Assembly: GCA_929200315.1 (NCBI GenBank)
Contig: CAKMZB010000003.1
Coordinates: 220,216 to 254,750, forward strand
DNA from: an uncultured Alphaproteobacteria bacterium
Lineage (GTDB): Bacteria > Pseudomonadota > Alphaproteobacteria > Rhizobiales > Rhizobiaceae
Length of the DNA stretch: 34,535 nt
Direction of reading: 5' to 3'
Shown here: positions 7,023 through 15,923 of the stretch, piece by piece
How the letters are laid out: each line of letters begins with the position of its first letter
Position numbering within the stretch: position 1 is the stretch's first letter
Notes under the pieces: model-generated
What the model was told of the DNA's origin: nothing
The model's input: only the letters and a program-made list of their open reading frames with translations
The model's database searches: none
Program-made: the position numbers and the translations under genes

Positions 7023-8693
7023 ATGACCAATGTCACGGAATCGGGGACGCCGGGGGAGCTTGCGCCCCACCCGAGCGACACCGAGTTTGAAATCGGCCAG
7101 GACAATATCCAGCCCTTTGGCCTGGATATTCACAACCCGGTCTTTGCCATCTCTTCGATCGCCATTTTGGCCTTCGTCATTTTGACACTCATGTTTCAGG
7201 AACAGGCGGCCGGCGCTTTTGGCAGCATGCGCGGCTGGCTGACAGAAACCTTTGACTGGTTCTTCCTGTCAGCGGCCAACATCTTTGTGCTGCTTTGCCT
7301 GTTTTTGATGGTCACGCCCTTCGGCTCTATCCGCCTGGGCGGTAAAGGCGCCAGGCCGGACTACAACTACCTTGGCTGGTTCGCGATGCTCTTTGCTGCA
7401 GGCATGGGCATTGGCCTCATGTTCTTTGGTGTATCAGAGCCGATGTCGCATTTCGCCTCCTCTATGGGCGGTGTAGCAGGCGATGCCGGCGCGCGCACCG
7501 ACTGGGCACCGCTCGGCGCTGCGGTCAACAACGTTGACGGCGCACGCGACCTTGCGATGGCCGCGACAATCTTCCATTGGGCACTGCACCCCTGGGCGAT
7601 CTACGCTGTGGTGGCACTGTCGCTCGCTTTCTTCACCTTCAACCGCGGTTTGCCGTTGACGCTGCGCTCAGCCTTCTACCCGATCCTGGGTGAACGGGTC
7701 TGGGGCTGGTGGGGCCACCTCATTGATACGCTGGCGGTCTTCGCCACGCTCTTTGGTTTGGCAACGTCGCTCGGCTTCGGCACGGAGCAGGCGCTGGCTG
7801 GTCTCAACTATCTCTTCGGTTGGGGTACGGGACCGATTGCAAAAGTACTGCTGATCGCAGCCATCACCATCCTGGCGCTGATCTCCGTGATCCGCGGTCT
7901 GGACGGTGGCGTGAAGGTGCTGTCGGAAATCAACATCGCGCTTGCCGCTTTGTTGCTGATCTTCGTGTTCGCTGTTGGCCCGACAGCCGAAATATTCGCA
8001 ACCATCGTATCCGGTGGCGCGGCCTACGTGACCGAACTGGTCCCGCTGTCCAACCCGTTTGGACGTGATGACGACAATTTCCGTCAGGGCTGGACGGCCT
8101 TCTACTGGGCCTGGTGGATTTCCTGGTCACCCTTCGTTGGCATGTTCATTGCGCGCGTGTCGCGGGGCCGCACGGTACGGGAGTTTGTCTTCTGCGTTAT
8201 CGTGATCCCGACCCTCGTCAGCGTGCTCTGGATGGGTGCCTTCGGCGGCACAGCGATCAGCCAGGTTGTTGCCGACGCTGCTGCACCCTTGGCAACCGAG
8301 ACCAACAATGCGCTGAAGCTGTTCCAGATGCTGTCACCGCTGCCTCTGGCGGCAATCACATCGTTCCTCGGCATTGTGCTGGTGCTGGTGTTCTTCGTGA
8401 CCTCATCGGATTCCGGCTCCCTCGTGATTGACACGATCACGGCGGGCGGCAAGACGGATGCCCCGGTGAGCCAGCGGGTGTTCTGGTGCTCTTTTGAGGG
8501 CATCGTTGCTGCAACGCTGCTGCTAATCGGCGGAGCCTCGGCTCTCTCCGCTCTGCAGGCGATGGCGGTTTCAACCGGCTTCCCGTTCACCATCGTGCTG
8601 CTTGGCATGTGTGTGAGCCTGATGATCGGCCTCAACCGCGAACGCACTGGCGCATGGCCCCTGCGTGACGGAACACGGCCACACGGAGGCTAG
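7023..8693 (+). CDS. BCCT-family transporter (betaine/choline/carnitine type)
   Basis: Inner-membrane secondary carrier for quaternary-ammonium or similar osmolytes, usually sodium- or proton-coupled. The 556-residue product is strongly hydrophobic with about twelve helices. It carries the glycine-rich helix-3 segment AAGMGIGLMFFGVSEPM (about residues 126-141) and the tryptophan-rich signature FYWAWWISWSPFVGMFIAR followed by SRGRTVREF (about 355-390), which forms the aromatic betaine cage in BetP. The ATG at 7023 is chosen because GGAGGAGGA lies just before it; a TTG at 6978 would add 15 residues upstream of that site. The C-terminal tail is short, without the long regulatory extension of BetP, so osmosensing by that tail is unlikely. 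The substrate (glycine betaine, choline, ectoine or DMSP) cannot be told. A strong terminator follows. Confidence 0.93.
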   Translation: MTNVTESGTPGELAPHPSDTEFEIGQDNIQPFGLDIHNPVFAISSIAILAFVILTLMFQEQAAGAFGSMRGWLTETFDWFFLSAANIFVLLCLFLMVTPFGSIRLGGKGARPDYNYLGWFAMLFAAGMGIGLMFFGVSEPMSHFASSMGGVAGDAGARTDWAPLGAAVNNVDGARDLAMAATIFHWALHPWAIYAVVALSLAFFTFNRGLPLTLRSAFYPILGERVWGWWGHLIDTLAVFATLFGLATSLGFGTEQALAGLNYLFGWGTGPIAKVLLIAAITILALISVIRGLDGGVKVLSEINIALAALLLIFVFAVGPTAEIFATIVSGGAAYVTELVPLSNPFGRDDDNFRQGWTAFYWAWWISWSPFVGMFIARVSRGRTVREFVFCVIVIPTLVSVLWMGAFGGTAISQVVADAAAPLATETNNALKLFQMLSPLPLAAITSFLGIVLVLVFFVTSSDSGSLVIDTITAGGKTDAPVSQRVFWCSFEGIVAATLLLIGGASALSALQAMAVSTGFPFTIVLLGMCVSLMIGLNRERTGAWPLRDGTRPHGG

Positions 8694-8715
8694 GGATAAA
8701 GCAACTCCCAGAGAG

Positions 8716-8751
8716 GGGCGGGGCGGTGAAAACCGCCTCGCCCTTTTCTTT
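8716..8751 (+). terminator. Intrinsic terminator after the BCCT gene
   Basis: A 12-bp stem (GGGCGGGGCGGT at 8716-8727 with ACCGCCTCGCCC at 8732-8743, one G-T pair) closes a GAAA tetraloop and is followed by TTTTCTTT. It starts 22 bases after the BCCT stop codon. The opposite strand has no T-run after the stem, so it serves mainly the plus strand, shielding the convergent gdhB 3' end. Confidence 0.88.
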
Positions 8752-8756
8752 GCGCT

Positions 8757-11700
8757 CTATTGCAGGGCAAGATCCGCAAGAGTGCTGGCGGCAACCGTGA
8801 GGCGGGAGACGCTGTGCGCTCCACCTTCGGTGATCGCCTGGAGCGTTGCCCGAGCGCGATCTACCGGTGCGCCGCGCTTCTTGGCCCATTTGTCCAATCC
8901 ACCTGCGGCAAGAACATCGACAGTGATGTCCCGCCGCGCGCGGTGGAGCTGTTGCATGGCACGGTCCAGCGCGAGAGCATCATAGGGGTCGAGCACTTCA
9001 ACCTCGCGCGCTGCCTGCACAATGCGACCAACCCGGAAGGCCTTGGTGACGGCAAAGAAGGTCTTGGCGGTATCCAGCAGGCTTTTACCCCTACCCGCAC
9101 GCCCGGCGGCCAACTCCATGTCCGGCACGAGGGTCAACACCGTCAGCGCCGCAAGCCGCTCGGCCAACTCCTTCGGCACACCCGCCTCAGCGGACGCGGC
9201 ACGAGCCGCCGCCATCCGGTCCACCAGGAATTGCGGCGCAAGGCTTTCAAGCTTCGGCGACAGCGTTTTCACCGCCTTTGCATAACGCGCCACAACCGGT
9301 TCAATGCCCTTGGTGAAACTCTCATTGCGCGCAAACCAGAAGGTCTGCGCCACCACGACATCCTGCAGGCGGGCATAGAGTTCCAGCTGCACATTGGGAT
9401 CGATCTTGTTGTCGAGGGCGTCCACCGCCCCGTAAAGCGAAGCAAGGCCAAACGTATCCCGCGCGGTGACATAGGCCCGCGCTAGGTGGCCTGTGTCGGC
9501 ACCAGTGCGCTCCTGTGCCATGTTGAGGAAAGCAGGACCGCCGCGATTGACCATGGCGTTGACGACACGGGTGGAAATGATCTCCCGGCGCAACCGATGC
9601 TCGTCAATCTGCTTGTCATAACTCTTTTGCATGGGCTCGGGAAAATAGCCGTGTAGCCAAGAGCTGAAATAGGGATCATCGGGCGCATCGCTTGCCACCA
9701 GATCATCCAGCGCAACGATCTTGGCATAGGCAAGCAGCACACCGAGTTCCGGCCGCGTGAGGGGAGTGTCGGAGCCCTGCCGGTCGGCAAGGGCTGCATC
9801 ATCGGGCAGGTCTTCCACAACCCGGTCGAGCCTCCCGCGCCGCTCCAGCGCCTGCATGAAACGCTGCTGGTTGGGAAGGGCAGAGAGACCGTTCCTCGCG
9901 GCAAGGGAAAGCGCGAGGGTTTGCTCGTAGTTGTTCTCCAGCACCAGAGCCGCCACATCCTCGGTCATGGATTCCAGCAGCGTGTTGCGGCGTTTGCGAG
10001 TGAGCTTGCCGGACCGCATGGCAGCGGCGAGCGCAATCTTGATGTTGACCTCAACGTCTGAGGAATTCACCCCGGCTGAATTGTCGATGGCGTCGGAATT
10101 CACCCGCCCGCCACGCAGACCAAAGGCGATCCGCGCAGGCTGGGTCATACCGAGGTTGGCGCCCTCGCCCACCACCTTCACGCGCAATTCTTTGGCATCG
10201 ATGCGGATCGGGTCATTGGCCCGGTCGCCGACCTCGCCGTCGCTCTCACCCTTGGCTTTGACATAAGTGCCAATACCGCCGAACCAGAGCAGATCAGTAG
10301 GCGATTTCAGAATCGCCGTTAGCAGATCCTGCGGTGCCATGGTGCCCGCTTCGCAGCCGAGCACTCCGGCAGCTTCCTTGGACAGTTGAACCGTCTTTGA
10401 TTGACGGGAAAACACACCACCACCCTTAGAAATGAGCTTGGTGTTGTAATCAGCCCAGGACGAGCGCCCAAGTTTGAACAGCCGCCGCCGCTCCGCAAAG
10501 CTTTTTTTGATGTCCGGGTCCGGATCGATGAAAATGTCGCGGTGGTCGAAAGCGGCTATGAGGCGCGTCTGTTTCGACAGCAACATGCCGTTGCCAAAGA
10601 CATCGCCCGACATGTCTCCGACACCGATGGCCGAGAACGGCTCTTTCTGGATGTCGCGACCCATTTCGCGGAAATGGCGTTTCACCGCCTCCCATGCCCC
10701 GCGCGCGGTAATTCCCATGACTTTATGGTCGTAACCCGCCGACCCACCTGAGGCGAAGGCATCATCCAGCCAGAAATCGCGGGCCTGGCTGATCGCATTT
10801 GCCGTGTCGGAGAAGGTGGCCGTGCCTTTGTCGGCAGCGACAACAAAATAGGGGTCGTCCCCGTCATGGCGCACTATTCCCGCCGGGTGCACCACCTTAC
10901 CGTCCACCAGATTGTCGGTGAGGGAGAGGAGCGAGGAGATAAAGGTCTTGTAAGCGTCGCGGCCAGCCTGGAACCAGACATCTGCGTCTACGGACCGTTC
11001 CGGCAAGCGCTTTGCAAAAAAGCCGCCCTTCGAGCCGACCGGCACGATGACCGCATTCTTAACCTGTTGCGCCTTCACCAGACCCAGCACTTCCGTGCGG
11101 TAATCCTGCGGTCTGTCGGACCAGCGCAAGCCGCCACGCGCAACGGGGCCAAAACGCAGATGCGTGCCTTCAACCTGCGGCGAAGAAACGAAAATCTCGC
11201 GGTAGGGTACAGGTTTTGGCGCGATGGGGATTTGCGATGGGTCGATCTTCAGCGCCAACACGGGTGGTGGTGCGTCCTCAGACGTCTTTACCGACGGAGC
11301 ATAGTAGTTGGTGCGTAAGGTCGCGGTGATGACGTTACGCAGATTGCGGATGATGCGGTCATCATCCGGCGAAGTAACAGCCTCCAGCGCATTGATGATC
11401 GCGCCGGAATGCTTGTCCATCTTTACCTCCCGCCGCTTGGAGTCGGGGGAAAAACGGGCGTCGAAAAGGGCGAAAAGGTCAGCAGCAATTTGCGGATGAC
11501 GGGCCAGCGCCTGCGCCATTGACTGCGGGGTAAAGCGTGAGCGGAGTTGGCGCAGATAAAGGCCGCAGGCACGCAGCAGACCGGCCATGCGCCAGTCGAG
11601 CCCGGCAACCAGCACCAATGCGTTGAAGGCATCATCGTCCACCTCCCCGCGCCAGACCGCCCGGAGCGCCGTCTCCAGCGCTTCGCCACGCCGGGCAACA

Positions 11701-13370
11701 TCGACTTCTTCCCCGTCGGCCCGACGCAGCAGCATGTCGTGAATAAAGACCGTTTCACCATCGGCGCGATGCACTTCGTGGGTCACCTCCTCAATCACGG
11801 CAAAGCCAAAATTTTCCAGCGTCGGAACGCGTTCTGAAAGCGGCAGCGGGCCATCGAAATGGTGGATCTTGAGCGCGATCGCCCCCTTTTCACGTTCGTC
11901 GCCGGGCGAATAGAATTTGACCGCAATCGGATCATCCGCCGACAGCGGTTCAAACTGCGCGGCATCGGAAAGGGCACCGGCAACGTCGAAAGCTTCTTGA
12001 TAGGCGAGCGTAAAGTCATGAAGCGGCGCGTCCGGATCCGCCGCTGCGAGACGATCTTCCCAGGTGCGGGTAATAGCGGTGACGGCATCTTCCAGCGTCT
12101 TGCGGTCAACCTGCGGCGTCTTGCCCTCACCGCGCCCGATGATGAAGTGAACCCGCACCATCCCATTTTCCAGGAAGGATGGGTAAAAGGCCGAAACGCG
12201 CCCGTCGAAGACCTGCGCGAAATAGTCCCCCATCTGCTCACGCACGCGGGAATCGTAGCGCTCCCGCGGCACGTAGCCAAGGATGGAGACAAACCGGTTG
12301 AACCCATCGGGCCGGGCCAGCACACGGATGCGGGGCCGCTCTTCCAGCACCAGAACCTTACCGACAAAACCGGCAAGCTGCTCCGTTTCGATCTGAAAAA
12401 GGTCATCACGCGGCCAGGTTTCCAGCACATTGGTGAGCGCCTTACCGGTATGGCCCGCACCGTCGGTGTTGAAAGTCTCCAGCACCGCATTGGCCTTGCG
12501 CCGCAGCACGGGAATCGTGGCGAGGGAGCGGGTATAGGCGGTGGACGTGAAGAGGCCGACAATGCGCAGCTCCCCGGCGACCGATCCGTCCTCGGCGTAG
12601 CGCTTCACCCCAACATAATCGAGGTGGGCGTTGCGGTGCACGAGCGAGCGCGCATCGGCCTTGGTGATGATGAGCGGGTCCGGCTGATCGAGAAAGGCAC
12701 GGATCTCCGCCGTCATCGTCACCGGCTTGCCGGAGCGCGACATGACGGCAAGGCCCTTGTCGCGCAAAATACCAAGGGCGTTGTTGCTCGCAGGCTTCAG
12801 ATTGCCATCGGCCAGCGCGTAATCGCGAACGCCGAGCAGCACAAAATTGTCGTCAAGCAGCCAGTGAAGAAAAGCGATGGCCTCAGTGCGCTCTGCCTCC
12901 TGTACGGAAGATCCGGCGAGCCGCTCGGCGGCTTCAGAAACGCGCATACGCATCGGCCGCCAATCATCGGTGACAGTGCGAACCGCATCTAGCACTTCCA
13001 GGAAGGAGCTCTTCAAGCCCTTGCGCGCGGCAGCGTCCATCGCCGGCAGCAGGATTGTCATGACCGAGACGGGCTTTCCGTCATGCTCAATCAGCGGGTG
13101 GGCGACGAGCAGTGGCGTCATGGAGCGGCGCGCCAGTTCCGCCAGCACCGAATCCACGATGAAGGGTCGGTTTTTCTGTCGGATGATCACAACGGTCGCC
13201 TGTTCCGGCCCGTTATCGACCGTCTCCACACGGACCGCACGACTGCCCTTGGCAGAGAGCGCTGCCTTCACATGCTCCAGCAGCGCGGTGCGCGCAGGTT
13301 TGGTGAGTTGAGCAACATCCTCATTGGGGACATCGGCAAAGAGCCGCTTTTCCAAATCACGCAGTGCCAT
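8757..13370 (-). CDS. gdhB: NAD-specific glutamate dehydrogenase, large (GDH180) class
   Basis: Catabolic enzyme that deaminates glutamate to 2-oxoglutarate and ammonium with NAD. It feeds the TCA cycle, whose 2-oxoglutarate dehydrogenase genes lie later in the window. The 1537-residue product has an N-terminal ACT-like regulatory half (NRPFIVDSVLAELARR near residue 70) and the catalytic half with HLRFGPVARGGLRWSDR, the VKNAVIVPVGSKGGF lysine segment and GVGDMSGDVFGNGM in the nucleotide-binding region, then a long C-terminal helical domain. I chose the ATG at 13370 because GGGAGG lies eight bases upstream and MALRDLEKRLF is a natural beginning. The open frame extends 54 codons further but into the divergent promoter region. 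At 1537 residues it is a little shorter than many family members (about 1600), at the N-terminal side. I see no frameshift. Confidence 0.95.
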   Translation of the reverse strand: MALRDLEKRLFADVPNEDVAQLTKPARTALLEHVKAALSAKGSRAVRVETVDNGPEQATVVIIRQKNRPFIVDSVLAELARRSMTPLLVAHPLIEHDGKPVSVMTILLPAMDAAARKGLKSSFLEVLDAVRTVTDDWRPMRMRVSEAAERLAGSSVQEAERTEAIAFLHWLLDDNFVLLGVRDYALADGNLKPASNNALGILRDKGLAVMSRSGKPVTMTAEIRAFLDQPDPLIITKADARSLVHRNAHLDYVGVKRYAEDGSVAGELRIVGLFTSTAYTRSLATIPVLRRKANAVLETFNTDGAGHTGKALTNVLETWPRDDLFQIETEQLAGFVGKVLVLEERPRIRVLARPDGFNRFVSILGYVPRERYDSRVREQMGDYFAQVFDGRVSAFYPSFLENGMVRVHFIIGRGEGKTPQVDRKTLEDAVTAITRTWEDRLAAADPDAPLHDFTLAYQEAFDVAGALSDAAQFEPLSADDPIAVKFYSPGDEREKGAIALKIHHFDGPLPLSERVPTLENFGFAVIEEVTHEVHRADGETVFIHDMLLRRADGEEVDVARRGEALETALRAVWRGEVDDDAFNALVLVAGLDWRMAGLLRACGLYLRQLRSRFTPQSMAQALARHPQIAADLFALFDARFSPDSKRREVKMDKHSGAIINALEAVTSPDDDRIIRNLRNVITATLRTNYYAPSVKTSEDAPPPVLALKIDPSQIPIAPKPVPYREIFVSSPQVEGTHLRFGPVARGGLRWSDRPQDYRTEVLGLVKAQQVKNAVIVPVGSKGGFFAKRLPERSVDADVWFQAGRDAYKTFISSLLSLTDNLVDGKVVHPAGIVRHDGDDPYFVVAADKGTATFSDTANAISQARDFWLDDAFASGGSAGYDHKVMGITARGAWEAVKRHFREMGRDIQKEPFSAIGVGDMSGDVFGNGMLLSKQTRLIAAFDHRDIFIDPDPDIKKSFAERRRLFKLGRSSWADYNTKLISKGGGVFSRQSKTVQLSKEAAGVLGCEAGTMAPQDLLTAILKSPTDLLWFGGIGTYVKAKGESDGEVGDRANDPIRIDAKELRVKVVGEGANLGMTQPARIAFGLRGGRVNSDAIDNSAGVNSSDVEVNIKIALAAAMRSGKLTRKRRNTLLESMTEDVAALVLENNYEQTLALSLAARNGLSALPNQQRFMQALERRGRLDRVVEDLPDDAALADRQGSDTPLTRPELGVLLAYAKIVALDDLVASDAPDDPYFSSWLHGYFPEPMQKSYDKQIDEHRLRREIISTRVVNAMVNRGGPAFLNMAQERTGADTGHLARAYVTARDTFGLASLYGAVDALDNKIDPNVQLELYARLQDVVVAQTFWFARNESFTKGIEPVVARYAKAVKTLSPKLESLAPQFLVDRMAAARAASAEAGVPKELAERLAALTVLTLVPDMELAAGRAGRGKSLLDTAKTFFAVTKAFRVGRIVQAAREVEVLDPYDALALDRAMQQLHRARRDITVDVLAAGGLDKWAKKRGAPVDRARATLQAITEGGAHSVSRLTVAASTLADLALQ

Positions 13371-13464
13371 GACAAAGACCTCCCATTGGGCATTTGCTGC
13401 CCTTGTGGAACGCAGGGTGGTGGCGCAAAGTCCACATGGCAACCGCTTAAGCGAGACAAATTGC

Positions 13465-14040
13465 GTGAAAAACGAGCTTAAAGAACCAATCGTCACCCTC
13501 AAAACCGGCGACGGTACCGTTTCAGAGGCCACACAGCGCTATTTTGATATCTGCATGGAAAAGCTTGGCCTCGTTCCCAACGTCCTGCAGGCCTATGCCT
13601 TTGACGACGCAAAACTGCGCGCCTTCACCGACATGTACAACGATTTGATGCTCGGTGATTCAACAATCACCAAGCTGGAACGGGAGATGATCGCGGTGGT
13701 CGTGTCTTCGGTGAACCGCTGCTTCTACTGTCTCACCGCCCACGGTGCCGCAGTACGGGAGCTTTCCGGTGATCCGGTGCTTGGTGAATTAATGGTGATG
13801 AATTACCGCGCCGCCAACCTCGACGCCAAAACCCGCGCGATGCTAGATTTTGCCGTGCTGCTAACGGAGAGCCCGGAAGCGGTGGAAGACGAGGATCGCG
13901 ACGCATTGCGCGAAGCCGGGTTTGATGATCGCACAATCTGGGACATTGCTTCCGTTGCCGCCTTCTTCAACATGACCAACCGCGTTGCCGCCGCTAGCGA
14001 CATGCGCCCGAATGCCGAATATCACGGCATGGCCAGATAA
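13465..14040 (+). CDS. AhpD-like peroxidase-related protein (carboxymuconolactone decarboxylase family)
   Basis: A small all-helical protein of the AhpD/CMD superfamily, members of which reduce peroxidase partners or act as thiol peroxidases. The 191-residue product has the motif EREMIAVVVSSVNRCFYC and then LTAHG, giving the Cys86-x2-Cys89-x3-His93 redox centre, and the second repeat-like segment TRAMLDFAVLLTESP. The GTG at 13465 is preferred: residues coded upstream do not look like protein, and the open frame to 13324 overlaps the start of the divergent gdhB. The ribosome-binding site is weak. It is divergent from gdhB across 94 bases, where both promoters must lie, and its 3' end is eight bases from a convergent amidotransferase gene. 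The physiological partner is unknown. Confidence 0.85.
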   Translation: MKNELKEPIVTLKTGDGTVSEATQRYFDICMEKLGLVPNVLQAYAFDDAKLRAFTDMYNDLMLGDSTITKLEREMIAVVVSSVNRCFYCLTAHGAAVRELSGDPVLGELMVMNYRAANLDAKTRAMLDFAVLLTESPEAVEDEDRDALREAGFDDRTIWDIASVAAFFNMTNRVAAASDMRPNAEYHGMAR

Positions 14041-14048
14041 AAGACGAG

Positions 14049-14765
14049 CTAAGAGCGCTCTTCGGCCAGATCGTCCGTCCGACCAATCCACAGGTCGAGA
14101 AAATCATCGAGCCAGCGACTGATGGCAGTGTCGTAAAGCAGGCGCCCTTCCAGATGCTCGCCACGGGTGGATTGGGCGCCAGGGCAGGCCATGCGCTCAG
14201 CACCCTTCACACCCCAACGCATCATCATGGCAAGCGTCAACTCGGTGTGAAACTGCACCGCATAGGCCTTCTCACCATAGCGGAAAGCCTGGTTGGGATA
14301 GGTCTCACCCTTGGCCAAAAGTGTAGCGCCATGCGGCAAGGAAAACCCCTCCCGGTGCCACTGATAAATCATGTCCGGCCAGTCGAGGAGCTTCTCACCT
14401 TCCGCTGTTGCCTGAAGCGGATAATAGCCAACCTCCACCATACCATCGGGGTGAGCCTCCACGGTACCACCAAGGTGACGCACCAGCTTCTGTGCGCCGA
14501 GGCAAATACCCAGGAAGGGTCGGTTCTCAGTCAGTGGAACCTTCAACCAATCGATCTCGCGGGCAACATATTCCTCACTGTCATTGGCCGACATGGGTCC
14601 ACCAAACATGACTGCACCGGCATGGTCATCGAGACTTTCAGGCAGCTGATCCCCCAGCGGTGGGCGGCAAATGTCCAGCTCAAAACCGCGCTCCACCAGC
14701 CGCAGACCGACGCGACCGGGGGTGGACGTTTCCTGATGAAGAATGATGAGAATTTTCGGTTTCAC
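14049..14765 (-). CDS. Class I glutamine amidotransferase (GMP-synthase-like domain protein)
   Basis: Stand-alone type 1 glutamine amidotransferase domain of 238 residues. The catalytic triad is complete: Cys88 in the nucleophile elbow PFLGICLGAQ, and His173 with Glu175 in YAVQFHTELT. The oxyanion strand GAVMFGGPMSA (50-60) is typical of the GMP-synthase-like group. Stand-alone members hydrolyse glutamine or related gamma-glutamyl compounds, and some act in amine or polyamine breakdown, so the true substrate is open. The start is GTG at 14765. It follows the zinc-ribbon membrane gene by 31 bases on the same strand, a gap holding a hairpin that spans that gene's stop codon. It may be the last gene of a priA-terB-zinc-ribbon-amidotransferase run. 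Confidence 0.87.
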   Translation of the reverse strand: MKPKILIILHQETSTPGRVGLRLVERGFELDICRPPLGDQLPESLDDHAGAVMFGGPMSANDSEEYVAREIDWLKVPLTENRPFLGICLGAQKLVRHLGGTVEAHPDGMVEVGYYPLQATAEGEKLLDWPDMIYQWHREGFSLPHGATLLAKGETYPNQAFRYGEKAYAVQFHTELTLAMMMRWGVKGAERMACPGAQSTRGEHLEGRLLYDTAISRWLDDFLDLWIGRTDDLAEERS

Positions 14766-14790
14766 GTGGCCTGTTTAGCGGTCCCGCTCC

Positions 14791-14806
14791 GCCCGCTCAA
14801 GCGGGC
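14791..14806 (-). repeat. Hairpin spanning a stop codon
   Basis: Arms GCCCGC (14791-14796) and GCGGGC (14801-14806) surround a TCAA loop. The minus-strand stop TGA of the zinc-ribbon gene (14797-14799) lies in that loop. A second short inverted repeat (AGCGG/CCGCT) sits beside it at about 14777-14788. No T-run follows, so it is not a standard terminator. Confidence 0.4.
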
Positions 14807-15912
14807 ATAGGTGGGGCGTCATCGCCGGTACCGACCGCAGTTTCCAACGGTGTGCCGCAAGAGAGGCAATAGTGGTGGAAGGAGATGTTGGTTTCTCCAC
14901 AGGAGCCGCACTTTGTGCGCAGCCGCAATCCGCAATGAACACAGAAGAACGTGGTGGCATCCTCACGGCTCTCCATCTTGCGGTCACAGCCCGGGCATGT
15001 CTTGGCCTTGGTTTTCTTCAGCGCCGTCTCGTAGTCGATGTCGTCACGCCGCTCTTCCTCTGAACGTGCCTCTTCTTCGCGCTTGCGCTCCAGATAGCGG
15101 TTCATGCCACGGATCGCATAAATGCCCGCAAGTGCGACAAGGATGATCCCGACGACATAGCGCACATAGCCGCCATAGCTTGGCAGGTAAGGCACCAATT
15201 CCCAGAAGAAGGCGAAGAGCGCGAACAGAACGAAGCCACGGTAAAGTGGCCAGTAGGATGTGCGGCGTTTAGCTTTGATGAACCAGGCCGACACAACGAG
15301 CAGTGGTAATGTGAGCGCCAACCGATAGAGGAAGACCCGAAGCTCTTGTTCACGGATCGCGCCTTCATAAGCAGGGCGGGCATCTTCAAACAGATCGCGC
15401 TGTGTCTGATGAATGTCCTCAATTGCGCGCTCAATGTTCTGCTGCTCGGTCTGCTCTGCTGTAAGTCGTTCCTGTGCGGTGAGGCGCCGCACTTCGAGTT
15501 CATCGAGCAACCGGGTGCGACTCAGTATTTCCGGATCCTGCTCTTGCTGCTGTGTAGCGCGGCGGGTAGCGAGCCAATTTTGCAAAGATGTCCGGGCGGT
15601 TGCGAGTTCCCGCGCAGCGGTCTCCAGGGCCGTAGCTGCTTCCTGCACCTGACGCTCCTCGGTGCGTCTTGTCTGGTCCAGGAGTTCAAGCTGCTCCTCG
15701 GTCGTTAAATAGGCGTCGGCATCAATAAAGTCGGCTTGCTGAATCGGCTCATCAACTCTTGGCAAATCCTGGATAACGAGGCCGCCAAGACCGATCAGAA
15801 AACTGGCAAAGACAAAGGATAGTAGCCACATCAGCACAGCAAAAAAGCCAGGTAGGCTTGCGGGTAGAATAAGGCGCGGGAGTGCCGCCAGCGTTTGCGG
15901 CGGATTTACCAA
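14797..15912 (-). CDS. Membrane coiled-coil double-zinc-ribbon protein (probable frameshift near its start)
   Basis: Not a family I can name. The 371-residue open frame codes for one transmembrane helix (21-47), a long Glu/Gln/Arg-rich coiled coil (65-178), three more helices (192-212, 222-244, 248-267), a charged linker and two zinc ribbons with four CxxC pairs (Cys306/309, 324/327, 335/338, 349/352). The open frame begins at a TTG (15912) without a ribosome-binding site. In the next frame an ATG at 15931 overlaps the terB stop codon and reads a plausible soluble start, MAKFWSFGKSAANAGG, up to a T6 run at 15841-15846. Removing one T joins it to this frame and gives a 377-residue protein. Either a sequencing slip, a real mutation or slippage could explain this. 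The gene is probably coupled to the TerB-like gene. Confidence 0.75.
   Translation of the reverse strand: MVNPPQTLAALPRLILPASLPGFFAVLMWLLSFVFASFLIGLGGLVIQDLPRVDEPIQQADFIDADAYLTTEEQLELLDQTRRTEERQVQEAATALETAARELATARTSLQNWLATRRATQQQEQDPEILSRTRLLDELEVRRLTAQERLTAEQTEQQNIERAIEDIHQTQRDLFEDARPAYEGAIREQELRVFLYRLALTLPLLVVSAWFIKAKRRTSYWPLYRGFVLFALFAFFWELVPYLPSYGGYVRYVVGIILVALAGIYAIRGMNRYLERKREEEARSEEERRDDIDYETALKKTKAKTCPGCDRKMESREDATTFFCVHCGLRLRTKCGSCGETNISFHHYCLSCGTPLETAVGTGDDAPPMPA
15841..15846 (-). other. T6 run: apparent frameshift site
   Basis: On the minus strand the six T bases are read CTT TTT TGC in the frame that starts at 15931 and TTT TTT GCT in the frame of the membrane protein. A net +1 shift (or five T instead of six) gives a continuous sequence from residue 28 (Trp) through LFAVLMWLL into the first membrane helix. 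Confidence 0.6.
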
Positions 15913-15923
15913 AAGACCAGAAT

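Noticed and set aside
11859-12992. Plus-strand open frame of 377 codons opposite gdhB
   Set aside because: It lies wholly antisense to the conserved NAD-glutamate dehydrogenase; composition is that of a GC-rich shadow frame, with no recognisable motif or ribosome-binding site.
13371-13532. 54-codon upstream extension of the glutamate dehydrogenase
   Set aside because: It would overlap the divergent AhpD-like gene; GGGAGG and a natural MALRDL start at 13370 are better.
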